From Nitrososphaeraceae archaeon (GTDB lineage: Archaea; Thermoproteota; Nitrososphaeria; Nitrososphaerales; Nitrososphaeraceae): DNA of 39,941 nt. The stretch covers positions 1 through 39,941 of the forward strand of contig JADDOW010000028.1 in NCBI GenBank assembly GCA_016782225.1, given 5' to 3'. Below the pieces are notes generated by a model. The model was not told the origin of the DNA. It did no database searches and worked only from the letters and a program-made list of their open reading frames with translations. Positions 27,563 to 36,749 of this stretch are shown here, in pieces. Made by a program: the position numbers and the translations under genes. Numbering within the stretch: the first letter of the stretch is position 1; every line of letters starts with the position of its first letter.

Positions 27563-27757
27563 CTACAACATGTTTTTGCTGTGCTTTCTTTTGTGGCAGC
27601 TCTGGCAAAGGGTAACCAAATTAGATCGCTTGAATTTGAGCTCTGGGTGTTTGCTCAATTCCCTGATGTGGTGGATTGTTAGAGATTTCTTTGATAAATT
27701 ACAGTCGTTACACTTGTAATTATCTCTATGCAATACGGCTTTCTTTGTGCTATTCAT
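27563..27757 (-). CDS. HNH endonuclease-type mini-protein
   Basis: 64-residue protein that is almost entirely an HNH nuclease domain. It shows VLHRDNYKCNDCNLSKKSLT (first CxxC), the catalytic IHHIRELSKHPELKFK segment with the HH pair, then NLVTLCQSCHKRKH with the second CxxC and the final His. All metal and catalytic positions seem present. Short HNH proteins occur in mobile elements, phages and restriction-type systems, but no intron, intein or methylase is beside it. A TATA-like TTTATATTAAATAC lies about 35-45 bases upstream on the minus strand. It may be a solitary or domesticated nuclease. Confidence 0.8.
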   Translation of the reverse strand: MNSTKKAVLHRDNYKCNDCNLSKKSLTIHHIRELSKHPELKFKRSNLVTLCQSCHKRKHSKNML

Positions 27758-28274
27758 TTCTTTTTTTAAATGTTTTTGGCTTTTGTATTTAATATAAATA
27801 TTTTCTTTATACTACTGATGAACAACAGTGTTTGTGACTATGGTTTTATTACTGACAAATCAACAACAGTCAATAATTGGTAAATGCATTAGATATCCAT
27901 GGAGCAACAACCACTGGGGCATATATACATGATGAGTAAATTGTTAGTTGGCTTGCAGCCACATTGCTGCACCGCCTAAATCCTAGCGTCAACTAATTTG
28001 GATGTGGCTAATATGGGCAAGCCCCGGGAACCTCCAAAAAAAGTGGCAATATTCTCTTTTACCATTATCGTTGGCAGGCCACAAAAAATCCTTTAGTTTA
28101 TTTAGTCACTGCGTTTTCTAATGTTGATGGTATGCCGTTTCTATGGGTGAGAAAGACCATTCTAAACTTTAAAGTGTGTTATTTTCGCTCCACTTTGACA
28201 ACATATTTTTGATGGTCCCCATTATCATGGAGACCTTTAAAGGAAATGGGGGAAGAACCAAATACTATATCAGT
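27758..28274. other. Intergenic region before the ThDP enzyme
   Basis: About 500 bases. CTTTAAAGG at about 28232-28240 is a TATA candidate some 35-40 bases before the chosen start of the next gene. No other feature is supported. Confidence 0.45.
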
Positions 28275-29972
28275 ATGAAAGATAACATTGAGACTATAGC
28301 AAAAAAAAGATTCTCTAACAATGAAATGACTGTTGCCACTTTTGTAGTCAAATGCCTTGAAAACGAAGGCGTCAGATACGTCTTTGGCATACCGGGCGAG
28401 GAAAACATTCATCTTATAGACGCATTGGACGCCTCATCATCTATTCGATTTATCCTGGTTCATCATGAACAATCTGCATCGTTTATGGCTGATATGTATG
28501 GCCGGGTTACGGGCAAGGCAGGAGTATGTATTGGAACATTGGGACCGGGAGCCATTAATCTACTATTGGGAACAGCGGATGCATTCACAGATAGCGTTCC
28601 ATTGGTTGCTATAAGTGCGCAAGTTGGCCTCAATCGTGCGTATAAGGAAACGCATCAATTTGTTGATCTCCTTAGCATGTTCAAACCAGTAACGAAGTGG
28701 GCGGCAGAAATGAAGATTCCAGGTTCCGTGTCCGCAATGGTGAGAAAAGCATTCAAGATTGCCCAGTCAGAACGGCCAGGCTCCTGCTATTTGGGCATTC
28801 CTCAGGATCTTGAAGAAATGGCGGTACCGCCAGATCTTCAGCCATTGTTTCCATCACAGGTTTATGATAGCGCCCCTTCACCATCACAAATAGCCCGTGC
28901 AGCCAAGGTATTGGATGACTCAAAATCTCCTATTATACTGGCAGGTCACGGTGCCGCCAGGGATGCTTCTCAAGACGCAATAATTAGGTTCTCTGAAAAA
29001 CTACACATTCCTGTGGCGACCACTTTTATGGGAAAGGGCGTTTTTCCGGATAACCATCAAAATGCTCTAGGGACTGTTGGTTTTATGTATCATGATTATG
29101 TTAACTTTGGATTTGACTCAGCCGATCTTCTTATCTGCGTTGGCTATGATATGCAAGAGTTTGATCCTAAAAGAATCAATCCAAACGCAGACAAAAAAAT
29201 TATTCATGTTTCCCATTATCCTGCTGAGGTTGACACTCACTACACAGTTACGGTTGGCATTCAGAGTGATATATCAATGGCTCTTGATGATCTTGGGAAA
29301 AGGGCAAGCCCTAAAGAAGGCTCAAAAGCGGAGAACCAAAAGATTCAGAATCTGCTCCAAGAAGAGCTTGAGTTGGGATCCAAAGACAATTCTTTTCCTG
29401 TCAAGCCTCAGCGAATAGTCTCAGACATCCGACTGGCGTTAGGTGATTCGGATATTGTGTTGGTAGATACTGGTGCCCTAAAGATGTGGATGGCTCGACT
29501 GTATCCAACATACAAGCCAAACACTTGCCTGGTTTCAAACGGCCTGTCAACAATGGCATTTGCCCTTCCGGGTGCGATAGGCGTGAAGCTTGCCTACCCA
29601 AATAGAAAGGTGCTTGCTGCTGTGGGTGATGGCGCAATGATGATGCTTGGATCAGAGCTGGAAACCGCCGTAAGAGAGCACATACCTGTTGTGATCCTCA
29701 TTTGGGAAGATATGGCCTATGGACTTATTAAATGGAAAATGGAACTAGAGCTTGGGCGCCACTCATCTGTGGATTTTCATAATCCTGACTTTGTAAAGTA
29801 TGCTGAAAGCTTTGGGGCCAAGGGGTTTAAAATCCGCCAGGCCGATGATCTTCTTCCAACTCTAAAATCTGCACTTGAGGATGACGCTGTCTCGGTAATC
29901 ACGTGTCCTGTTGACTATTCTGAAAACATAAAGATCACTGACAAGTTAGGCAACCTAACTGATACACTTTGA
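28275..29972 (+). CDS. Acetolactate synthase-like thiamine diphosphate enzyme
   Basis: 565-residue ThDP-dependent enzyme of the acetolactate synthase/pyruvate decarboxylase family. The N-terminal pyrimidine-binding domain has GIPGEENIHLIDAL and HHEQSASFMADMYGRVTGKAG with the catalytic Glu near residue 65, followed by TLGPGAINLLLG. A central domain follows, then the pyrophosphate-binding motif GDGAMMMLGSELETAVREHI near 450 ending at WEDMAYG. The Asp in WED is where catabolic AlsS-type enzymes also have Asp. No FAD-binding signature is evident to me, which also points to an AlsS-like enzyme making acetolactate from pyruvate. There is no regulatory subunit nearby. The ATG at 28275 gives normal length; upstream in-frame codons to 28176 are open but AT-rich. 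It may instead be another ThDP decarboxylase. Confidence 0.85.
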   Translation: MKDNIETIAKKRFSNNEMTVATFVVKCLENEGVRYVFGIPGEENIHLIDALDASSSIRFILVHHEQSASFMADMYGRVTGKAGVCIGTLGPGAINLLLGTADAFTDSVPLVAISAQVGLNRAYKETHQFVDLLSMFKPVTKWAAEMKIPGSVSAMVRKAFKIAQSERPGSCYLGIPQDLEEMAVPPDLQPLFPSQVYDSAPSPSQIARAAKVLDDSKSPIILAGHGAARDASQDAIIRFSEKLHIPVATTFMGKGVFPDNHQNALGTVGFMYHDYVNFGFDSADLLICVGYDMQEFDPKRINPNADKKIIHVSHYPAEVDTHYTVTVGIQSDISMALDDLGKRASPKEGSKAENQKIQNLLQEELELGSKDNSFPVKPQRIVSDIRLALGDSDIVLVDTGALKMWMARLYPTYKPNTCLVSNGLSTMAFALPGAIGVKLAYPNRKVLAAVGDGAMMMLGSELETAVREHIPVVILIWEDMAYGLIKWKMELELGRHSSVDFHNPDFVKYAESFGAKGFKIRQADDLLPTLKSALEDDAVSVITCPVDYSENIKITDKLGNLTDTL

Positions 29973-30286
29973 TAGATTGTTGCCCGCATTTAATCCTCAC
30001 AGCGTAACAAAATCATCTTCATTGGGAACATAAATCTAAATTCATGCGAGAAGGGGTAAGATTGGTTTTGCTCTTTCTTATGGTTAAAAACCCATTTCAA
30101 GTGCCCCTAACCTGTCTTGCTAGACTGATTTGACGTATTATGTTGTTGCTTTGTATTTGAGATCTATAATTTAGATAAATGATCAATACTTGGCAACTTT
30201 TGCAGTTTATATGATGCATCGCTTTGGATGTGGAATTAACCATTTGGCTATATGTTACTAGGTCATGAGAATCGTTATAAATATTG
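29973..30286. other. Convergent intergenic region
   Basis: 314 bases between the converging ThDP enzyme and membrane protein genes. No supported feature. Confidence 0.5.
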
Positions 30287-30835
30287 TCAGTTGGTAAACT
30301 CATCATGGATAAAGCAAATTGTCAATGCGCCCAAAGTATCTACCCATAAATCTATGACCATGTCGATTGGTTCAGTTTGAATAAAGCCTCCTGGTCCTGA
30401 TATGGTAACGTGTATCCACTCATATATTTCCCATATTATAAAGCCAATCCATGCAGCCCCAATACTTATTGGGTAATATGTTTTTCTTTTTCTTGTCAAA
30501 TAAAAGTTTAGGACTATTGCAGTTATACCCATTGCGGAAAGACCGTGAGTAAAGCTGTCAATCGATGTTGTATCGTATAGATGGAAAACATATTCGGAGA
30601 TAAAATGGCTACCAAGTGCAAACCCTCCTAAGGATAATGTAAACAATATCCATCCCCGGTTTGTATCAATAATTCGCTTTTCCATGATTTGTATTTCTAT
30701 TCCGCTATGTTCATCACTGTGCTGATGCAAGCGATGCTCTTTCTTTGTTCTTAGTGATAGATAGAGGAAGAAGAATCCAGCGACAACAAGCATTATAGAA
30801 AATGTGGGATTTGCAAGCCATTCTGGTCCGTGCAT
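30287..30835 (-). CDS. Membrane protein, DUF2238/YjdF-like architecture
   Basis: 182-residue protein with about five hydrophobic helices. The N-terminus (MHGPEWLANPTFSIMLVVAG) leads into helix 1, then a His/Glu-rich loop (KKEHRLHQHSDEHSG, about 31-45). Later helices carry conserved-looking polar residues: SFTHGLSAMGITAIV and WIGFIIWEIYEWIHV, where the paired Glu and Trp in WEIYEW resemble the HG...W-E-x-x-E pattern of DUF2238-type membrane proteins. A final acidic segment (DMVIDLWVDTLGAL) could face the membrane. The His-rich loop may bind metal. Function unknown; the family comparison is tentative. Confidence 0.6.
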   Translation of the reverse strand: MHGPEWLANPTFSIMLVVAGFFFLYLSLRTKKEHRLHQHSDEHSGIEIQIMEKRIIDTNRGWILFTLSLGGFALGSHFISEYVFHLYDTTSIDSFTHGLSAMGITAIVLNFYLTRKRKTYYPISIGAAWIGFIIWEIYEWIHVTISGPGGFIQTEPIDMVIDLWVDTLGALTICFIHDEFTN

Positions 30836-31269
30836 TATTACTTTGAAATTTGGTTGATAAAGGTAATTTATTTTCTATGGTATTAGTGGAATGAGGGTGT
30901 GATTGTCATGCCCATTAAATTGCATTTGTATGGATTATGGATGTGATGTGAAATGTTGTTTGGGCTATCTTGTTGGCCGTATGCTTTAGCGTGCCTATCA
31001 ACACCGCATAAAAAAACTTGCTACATAATTTAGGCCAACAATGATGTGTTCATATATTTTAGAATTTTGACAATGCTGTTTTAAATGAAAACTCGATGTT
31101 TAGCGCCTATTGTACCCTATGTGCTATAGATAAATTAGTTCCATCTATAAACTTTAATCTTTTTCATAAATTGATTTGATTGCCCTTCTTAATGTTGATT
31201 TATCTGTAATGTGTGATTTGGGATCATCATAATATATCAATGATTTCCATAAATATATGACATAGACTC
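30836..31269. other. Divergent promoter region
   Basis: 434 bases between the membrane protein (-) and the P450 (+). AAATAAATTA at about 30865 (minus) and AATATATC at about 31231 (plus) are TATA candidates for the two genes. No gene is seen. Confidence 0.45.
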
Positions 31270-32778
31270 TTGGATGAAAAGGCGACTTCTAAAAACAATG
31301 GGCAAATGGCATTTCCTCCAGGACCCACCGAGATAATTCCATACCATTTAGCTTTAAAATTCCTATCACATCCAATACCAATCCTAATGGAAATTGCCAA
31401 TAAATATGGGGACATTTCTCATTTTAAGTTTGGGCCCACATTACATGTCTACCTAGTCAATAACGCCTGTCACATTGAGAACATTTTGGTAAAACATAAC
31501 AGTAATTTTATAAAGAGCCCCGGCTTGCGCTTAGCTAAACGTGTGCTTGGAAATGGATTGATAACAAACGAAGGATCAGCACACAAGATCCAAAGGCAAT
31601 TGGTTCAGCCCGCATTCAGCAGAAGTAGAGTCAAAATATACGGAAAAATCATACTAGAGCATTGCCTTGAATATATGGACAGCACTTGGAAAGACTCGAT
31701 GGTGTTGGATATTCACAAAGAGATGACCAACATGACAATTTCCATAATTAGCAAAATATTGTTTGGTGCCAACACGCTTGCAATATCTGACATTGACAAA
31801 ATAAGTAATTCCATTACCATAATTATTGAATATATAAATAAATTAAGACTGCGTTTTCTGCGATTTATTGAGGTACTGCCATTGCCTTTAACTATAAGAT
31901 ATAGGCAGGCGTTAAGGAGTTTGGATAAGTTAATCTATGCCAAAATTGAGGAGCGAAAAGAAACAGCAGAAAGCAGACCAAGCAACGAAAGCAATTCTTT
32001 GTCTGGAGGGACAACTGAATTTCAAAATGCAGGTTACTTTGACATGCTTTCAATTTTAATCAAATCATCTGATACCAAAATCACAGAGAACAATGATGGG
32101 TCAACAACAGTCAATGACAAAGCGGTAAAGATGACTAATCAACAGCTAAGAGATGAGGTGATGACGATTTTTTTAGCAGGCCATGAGACCACTGCCAATG
32201 TATTGACTTGGACTTTTTACCTTCTATCTCAGCATCCCGAGGTAGAATCCAAAATTATAGGGGAAATTGCTTCTGTGTTCGGGAATGAGGGAAATATTGA
32301 TGGCGATGGCGATAGGATAGCCACATTTGAGGATATTTCAAAACTAAAGTATACGGAGATGGTTTTGATGGAATCCATGAGACTTTATCCGCCATCTTGG
32401 GCTATAGGCCGTCAGGCCATAAAGGACTATGCACTCGATAGCAGATATGTTATACCTTCAGGATCTGTTATAATCATGAGCCAATACCTTATGCATCATG
32501 ACCCTCGCTACTTTTCACAACCGTGGCGATTTTATCCTGAAAGGTGGTCACCTGAATTCAGGTCGTCTATTCCGCGGTTTAGCTATTTCCCATTTGGAGG
32601 TGGCCCCAGATCATGCATCGGAGAGCCATTAGCTTGGACCGAGGGAATAATAGTATTGGCAACTATTCTCAGAAAATGGAAGATTACACTTGAGGAAAAT
32701 GTGCAAAATGTTAAACTTCAACCCATAGTTACACTACGCCCAAAAAATGGCATAAGAATGAAATTGCATAGTAGGTAA
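31270..32778 (+). CDS. Cytochrome P450
   Basis: 502-residue soluble P450 monooxygenase of class I bacterial/archaeal size. Motifs: Pro-rich start (FPPGPTEIIPYH), I-helix oxygen-activation motif AGHETTAN at about 302-309, K-helix ESMR (about 368-371), the PERW segment, and the heme-ligand loop FPFGGGPRSCIGEPLAW with the ligand Cys at about 449. The overall pattern resembles CYP102/fatty-acid or CYP4-like hydroxylases; a hydrophobic substrate is likely. It starts with TTG at 31270, the only initiator before an upstream stop, with a TATA-like element about 35 bases earlier. No ferredoxin or reductase is adjacent. It converges with the epoxide-hydrolase-like gene at 33106. Confidence 0.95.
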   Translation: MDEKATSKNNGQMAFPPGPTEIIPYHLALKFLSHPIPILMEIANKYGDISHFKFGPTLHVYLVNNACHIENILVKHNSNFIKSPGLRLAKRVLGNGLITNEGSAHKIQRQLVQPAFSRSRVKIYGKIILEHCLEYMDSTWKDSMVLDIHKEMTNMTISIISKILFGANTLAISDIDKISNSITIIIEYINKLRLRFLRFIEVLPLPLTIRYRQALRSLDKLIYAKIEERKETAESRPSNESNSLSGGTTEFQNAGYFDMLSILIKSSDTKITENNDGSTTVNDKAVKMTNQQLRDEVMTIFLAGHETTANVLTWTFYLLSQHPEVESKIIGEIASVFGNEGNIDGDGDRIATFEDISKLKYTEMVLMESMRLYPPSWAIGRQAIKDYALDSRYVIPSGSVIIMSQYLMHHDPRYFSQPWRFYPERWSPEFRSSIPRFSYFPFGGGPRSCIGEPLAWTEGIIVLATILRKWKITLEENVQNVKLQPIVTLRPKNGIRMKLHSR

Positions 32779-33105
32779 AAAAACTCTAAATCACATAACA
32801 ATGAAAAAACTTGCGTTTTGGGGATATTGATATGGATATATGACCCGTATTTAGTTCTGGAGTCGAGTCTTAACTCAATGAGGTTGTTTCCAACTAAATT
32901 GGATTCCATGGTGGTGACGCATTACCGCTATGTATTTTGACTTCGCAAATATCTGTTCTGTAGCAAAAACACTCGATACCAAAAAACACATCCTTTGCAT
33001 AAAGAATCGGTTTGAGTTAGGTTTTGCAAATCTCCACTAGGGGATATAGGTAAATTGGATGTCACACATGCTCTAACTTTGTATTGGGGGTGGTATGTTA
33101 ATTTA
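32779..33105. other. Convergent intergenic region, P450 / hydrolase
   Basis: 327 bases between two convergent stop codons. No supported gene or repeat. Confidence 0.5.
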
Positions 33106-33999
33106 TTAATTGAGAAACTCATACATAATCTGATTTACTTCATCTGGTGCTTCCTGTTGAACCCAATGACCGCAGCCAGGAATAAGTTTTAACAAAAATT
33201 GGGCCTCCACGAATTTTTGTGTGTTTTCTGTCAGCTCTGTACCCAAAAATGAATCATTCTCTCCCCATATCATCAATGTGGGGTTCTTAATCTTTGGGTG
33301 TGGTGTGCTTTCACCATGGTTTTTCCAGAACACGGAAATCAAATTAGCTCGGTAATAGTTTATTCCTCCAGTTAGTCCCGTGCTTCCATACTTGCGCCAC
33401 GCAGAAACATATTCTCCAATATCGCCTTGAGTGAATCTGTCCTTTCTTTTTATTGATGAATCAAAAAAGTGCCTCAGTATCTTAAAGTCATTACTACTCA
33501 ACACCTTTTCTGGAACCTTTTGCAAAAGGAAAAAGAACATGTACCAACTCTTTTGCATTTGAGCCAAACTCCTAAAAGCGATTTTTTTAAACACAGAAGG
33601 ATGAGGCGCATTCATAACTATCAGTTTTTCCACCACATTTGGTGCAATCATTGCAATATACCAACCTATTATGCCGCCCCAATCATGTCCGACTATTATT
33701 GCACTCTCCTTGCCAAACGAGTGTATTAATTCTATAATATCCCTTGACAGTTTGCCTATTTTATACTCCTTTATTTCTTTTGGTTTGTCTGTATCTCCAA
33801 ATCCGCGCATATCTGGAGCAACTACCTTAAAATTCTGTGCAAAGAAAGGAATCTGATGCCTCCAAGAATACCAAAACTCGGGAAAACCATGCAAAAAAAC
33901 AATTAAAGGGCCATCACAATCTCCCATCGTAACGCAATGTATGCGAATTCCATTAGCATTTACATATTCGTGTTTAAGTGTATCATGATTATAAGACAT
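33106..33999 (-). CDS. Alpha/beta hydrolase, epoxide hydrolase / haloalkanoate dehalogenase type
   Basis: 297-residue alpha/beta-hydrolase. Oxyanion-hole motif HGFPEFWYSWRHQI at 37-50, DMRGFGDTDKP, and nucleophile elbow VGHDWGG with Asp106 as nucleophile. An Asp nucleophile is the hallmark of epoxide hydrolases and of haloacetate/haloalkane dehalogenases, not of esterases. The acid is likely Asp249 (WGENDSF) and the base His278 (GCGHWVQQE). The cap domain lies at about 135-220 and holds Tyr and Trp residues that could activate an epoxide. Epoxide hydrolase is favoured by the neighbouring convergent P450, a possible source of epoxides, but dehalogenase activity cannot be excluded. Start ATG at 33999, TATA-like TTTATCCATAAAAC upstream. 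Confidence 0.85.
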   Translation of the reverse strand: MSYNHDTLKHEYVNANGIRIHCVTMGDCDGPLIVFLHGFPEFWYSWRHQIPFFAQNFKVVAPDMRGFGDTDKPKEIKEYKIGKLSRDIIELIHSFGKESAIIVGHDWGGIIGWYIAMIAPNVVEKLIVMNAPHPSVFKKIAFRSLAQMQKSWYMFFFLLQKVPEKVLSSNDFKILRHFFDSSIKRKDRFTQGDIGEYVSAWRKYGSTGLTGGINYYRANLISVFWKNHGESTPHPKIKNPTLMIWGENDSFLGTELTENTQKFVEAQFLLKLIPGCGHWVQQEAPDEVNQIMYEFLN

Positions 34000-34500
34000 A
34001 GGCCGAATACTTGTTTTATGGATAAACTTGTCTGCTTTAATGGTTGCTTATTGCCTGCTATGAATCTTCTACTATTCAATTACACCTCGGTTTTGCCTAG
34101 ATCTCTCTCTGGTACTATCCCAACATGAGGTATGTGCTATAAGCAAAACGGTGTACGCAATCTGTGTAACGATTATCCTGGATATATGCCTCTTTTTTTA
34201 TGGTGTTCTGTCCATCAATGTTATTGCTTCGTTAAAATTTAACGTTGGTATGTGATATTCACACAAAAATGGCTTATAATTGGATTTATCTCACATCGAC
34301 ATAATACAATTCCTTAGCGGCAGCAGATGATGATGTGGTATCTGTTCATCTTTTGAAATTTATGGAACTAATTTGGTTTTGTTTGGATTAACTGAAAGGG
34401 GTTATGTGTTGTTAGAAAGTGCCGAAATCTTTGGTTTTTGTTTTCTCTTATCTGTTTTTCTATCTATGTTTGTGTTTCTTATTGCCTTTGAATTTATTAT
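34000..34500. other. Intergenic region
   Basis: About 500 bases upstream of the hydrolase and downstream of the UBP-finger gene. Only a hydrophobic chance frame is visible at 34373-34585 on the plus strand, overlapping the finger gene. No supported gene. Confidence 0.5.
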
Positions 34501-34778
34501 TTACTTTATAAAAGTCTCATCTACAAAGCACCATTTCCAAGATTCGGTTCATATGATTTTATTAAATGGTGCTTGGTGCTTTTGAAATGTTTTGATCCAT
34601 GATTGTTTCTAGAAGAGTCACAACACCCGACATGCCCACATGTTAAACATAACCGTAAATGAACCCAGTTGGAACCTGTTTTTTCACATCCTTCACAGCC
34701 TTTTGTATTTCCTTTTTTGTCTAAAACCACATCACTAACATGCTCACATTGAACATCCTGTTGATTTTGGTTTGACAT
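34501..34778 (-). pseudogene. UBP-type zinc-finger protein with a one-base frameshift near its end
   Basis: Small protein consisting of one ZnF-UBP domain, the fold that in eukaryotic deubiquitinases and HDAC6 recognises the free ubiquitin C-terminus. Zinc ligands are all visible: C11, H13, C28, C31, C44, C47, C52, H60, H64 and H70, within WVHLRLCLTCGHVGCCDSS. As it stands the frame ends EPNLGNGAL-stop at 34521. The next frame gives SWKWCFVDETFIK-stop (34501), which is exactly the conserved W-x-W-C end of the family. One A/T missing near 34542 restores EPN-SWKWCFVDE and 92 residues. The domain core is otherwise intact. It is either truncated by mutation or by a sequence error. Confidence 0.85.
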
Positions 34779-35129
34779 GCATTTCTATTAAGGCCATGTG
34801 GAAATTAAACATCTACAATTGCGTATATGCCCACCATGAAATATGCTAAAGATTGAGTGGGTCTTGTATTTCCTTTTTGTTAGCATGTGATAACCAAAAC
34901 CAATCTATGCTTGATTGCAGTAATGTTGTGCTTGGAATAACCATCATACCTCGCTAAAATTACTGTACATTCTAATTTAGATACTCAAACGCACCTAAAA
35001 AAATGCACCAACCGCCCACCAGACTAACCAAATACAACATTTTGTTTTATAAAACCAATCATCCTCTCTTACCTGTGTATAATACTGATAACATGCCATT
35101 GTCATCTTTTTCAACGTGACATCAGGTTG
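34779..35129. other. Intergenic region
   Basis: 351 bases, AT-rich, without a supported gene. Confidence 0.5.
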
Positions 35130-35288
35130 TCATGCCAAACGATGCCTGAAACTGCAATCCTTGCAAATGTCCAGTGACACCAGGACTGTGTTAGGTATAT
35201 CGTAATAATATCTGGGCTTTTTGTCTATTATTTTAGAGCAGTATTTGCATTTGGTATTTCTATAGTGTTGGTCTATTTCTATGGTCAT
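35130..35288 (-). CDS. Small zinc-binding protein with two CxxC pairs (52 aa)
   Basis: Minus-strand ATG at 35288 opens a 52-residue frame: MTIEIDQHYRNTKCKYCSKI, a Tyr-rich middle (KKPRYYYDIPNTVLVSLDI) and CKDCSFRHRLA. The spacing C14-x2-C17 ... C42-x2-C45 is that of a small zinc ribbon, with His49 near the end. CTATAAAAAAG at about 35331-35341 is a strong TATA candidate about 45-50 bases upstream. No family identified, but the paired CxxC design and its position among other zinc-finger genes make it likely real. Confidence 0.5.
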   Translation of the reverse strand: MTIEIDQHYRNTKCKYCSKIIDKKPRYYYDIPNTVLVSLDICKDCSFRHRLA

Positions 35289-35593
35289 GGATTTACAAAC
35301 GATAAAACCTGTTATAGTCCTTCTCTATCTTTTTTATAGCCATTGCGATATGCGGCGAATTTAAAGACATTTTTAAGTCAAGCAATTTCTTAATTCCACA
35401 AAAACAGGTGAATATATATGTCCATTTGATGGTCGAGATTGCTTGAGCCCCTGATAAGAAATGTTACGGGTCAATTTTACGCATTCAAGAGGCGCTTTTC
35501 CGCCAATCACATTTTCAAGCGATGCGATGCTGGTTGAGTTATTTTCTCAATTTCAATTTTGTGTTTGCATCATAGATTGACGGATCCGTTATT
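35289..35593. other. Intergenic region with coding-like remnant
   Basis: On the minus strand one frame is open for about 57 codons before the zinc protein (TYIFTCFCGIKKLLDLKMSL, then HIAMAIKKIEKDYNRFYRL) but lacks an upstream ATG. It could be a remnant of a related Cys-containing gene. It is too uncertain to call. Confidence 0.35.
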
Positions 35594-36385
35594 TCACAGA
35601 TAACCAATTATGAAGAGACCCATTGCAGCAGCTATTGTAACTGCCCATACCAGCTTATTCCAATCAAATATCTTTTGTCCATCCAAAACTCCCAATGGTA
35701 TCAGGTTAAACATTGCAATCCATCCGTTAAACGATGCGCCTGTTGCAAAATAAGGACTATGCGAACTATAAAATAATGACAGCAATAAAAATGAAAAACC
35801 CATCACCAAATTTGTAACTGGACCAATTAGTGCAACCCTACCAAACTTATTTCTGTCACTCAGAGCAACCATTACTGCACCTGGCGCTATAAACTTGAAA
35901 GGCATTATTGGAAGAGCAGATATTGCGGTTATGAGGAGGCCAGACATTTGTGCTCTAAACTCTGCCCAACTTCCATAGTATTGGGCTAAAAATTTGTGTG
36001 CTAACTCATGGACAAGAAATGCACTTATGAATATGGCAAGAAATTGCCATGAAAAATACCTATAGCCGTTTAGTGAAAGCCCAACAGCAGTCACTAAAAG
36101 TGTAGCTACTGTTAGGTGCAATAACTCTGTTTTTGATGTTTTAATGTGTATGATCTTTGAAAATATCTGCGAAAATGATGTGTTTGGCCTGTGATTTTGA
36201 TTTCCATGGAGCATATCTTGTCGTTTCTTTTTATATGAGTTTACAAATGGGCAAGAATGATTAATCGGGTTTCTATGGTTGCTACAAAAATGCTCCTTGC
36301 AGTAATTGCATTTGAATGGAAGAATGCTCTCTACAGTTCCGCATACATAACATTCAGCTATGTTTTTTTTCCTCTCTTTGGTCAT
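35594..36385 (-). CDS. AN1 zinc finger fused to M50 site-2-protease-like membrane metalloprotease
   Basis: 263-residue protein joining two modules. Residues 12-45 form an AN1 zinc finger with exact spacing C-x2-C-x10-C-x2-C-x4-C-x2-H-x5-H-x-C (CYVCGTVESILPFKCNYC ... NHSC). A basic linker follows, then about six hydrophobic helices with the M50 zinc site HELAH (His126, Glu127, His130) and the distal ligand in NLIPLGVLDG (Asp235). It is therefore an intramembrane metalloprotease, expected to cut membrane-bound substrates, with a cytosolic AN1 finger probably for recruitment. I start at ATG 36385; 32 upstream codons to 36481 are open but do not look conserved. Surrounding genes also encode zinc fingers. 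Confidence 0.88.
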   Translation of the reverse strand: MTKERKKNIAECYVCGTVESILPFKCNYCKEHFCSNHRNPINHSCPFVNSYKKKRQDMLHGNQNHRPNTSFSQIFSKIIHIKTSKTELLHLTVATLLVTAVGLSLNGYRYFSWQFLAIFISAFLVHELAHKFLAQYYGSWAEFRAQMSGLLITAISALPIMPFKFIAPGAVMVALSDRNKFGRVALIGPVTNLVMGFSFLLLSLFYSSHSPYFATGASFNGWIAMFNLIPLGVLDGQKIFDWNKLVWAVTIAAAMGLFIIGYL

Positions 36386-36749
36386 ACTATAATATGGAAC
36401 TCTTAATGCTTGGATGCATTCGATTACAGAATGTTTCACAACTGCTAATAATATTGAATCTTTTATGTTTGTAAAAAACATGAAAACTCAAACTGTTGGG
36501 GATTTCTTTTTGTTTGTTGGTTCTCATGTTAATATTTCGGGAGATCCACATATATATCAAATTCTTTTGAAAGACGTTTGCTTTTCATGTAAAACGAAAA
36601 TGTCGTGGAGCATTTTTTACATGCCTTTGTTTTAGCTCTAAATTTACTTCTTGTTTTGAATTTACTATGGTGGTTTTGTTATTTTGCCTAATACTTGTGT
36701 AACGTTTAGCAAACAGTCTATTTGATAAATTAATTTCGTGTTGGCACCT
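36386..36749. other. Intergenic region, possible CxxC remnant
   Basis: About 360 bases. On the minus strand near 36540-36670 an ATG-less frame reads KFRAKTKACKKCSTTFSFYM then KSKRLSKEFDIYVDLPKY, which has one CxxC and basic composition. No start codon, so not called. Confidence 0.35.

Noticed and set aside
27348-27608. Overlapping frames on both strands, one with two CxxC pairs
   Set aside because: They overlap each other, have no promoter, and the Cys pairs do not have zinc-ribbon context.
34373-34585. Hydrophobic plus-strand frame
   Set aside because: Antisense to the UBP-finger gene, whose conserved motifs are decisive.
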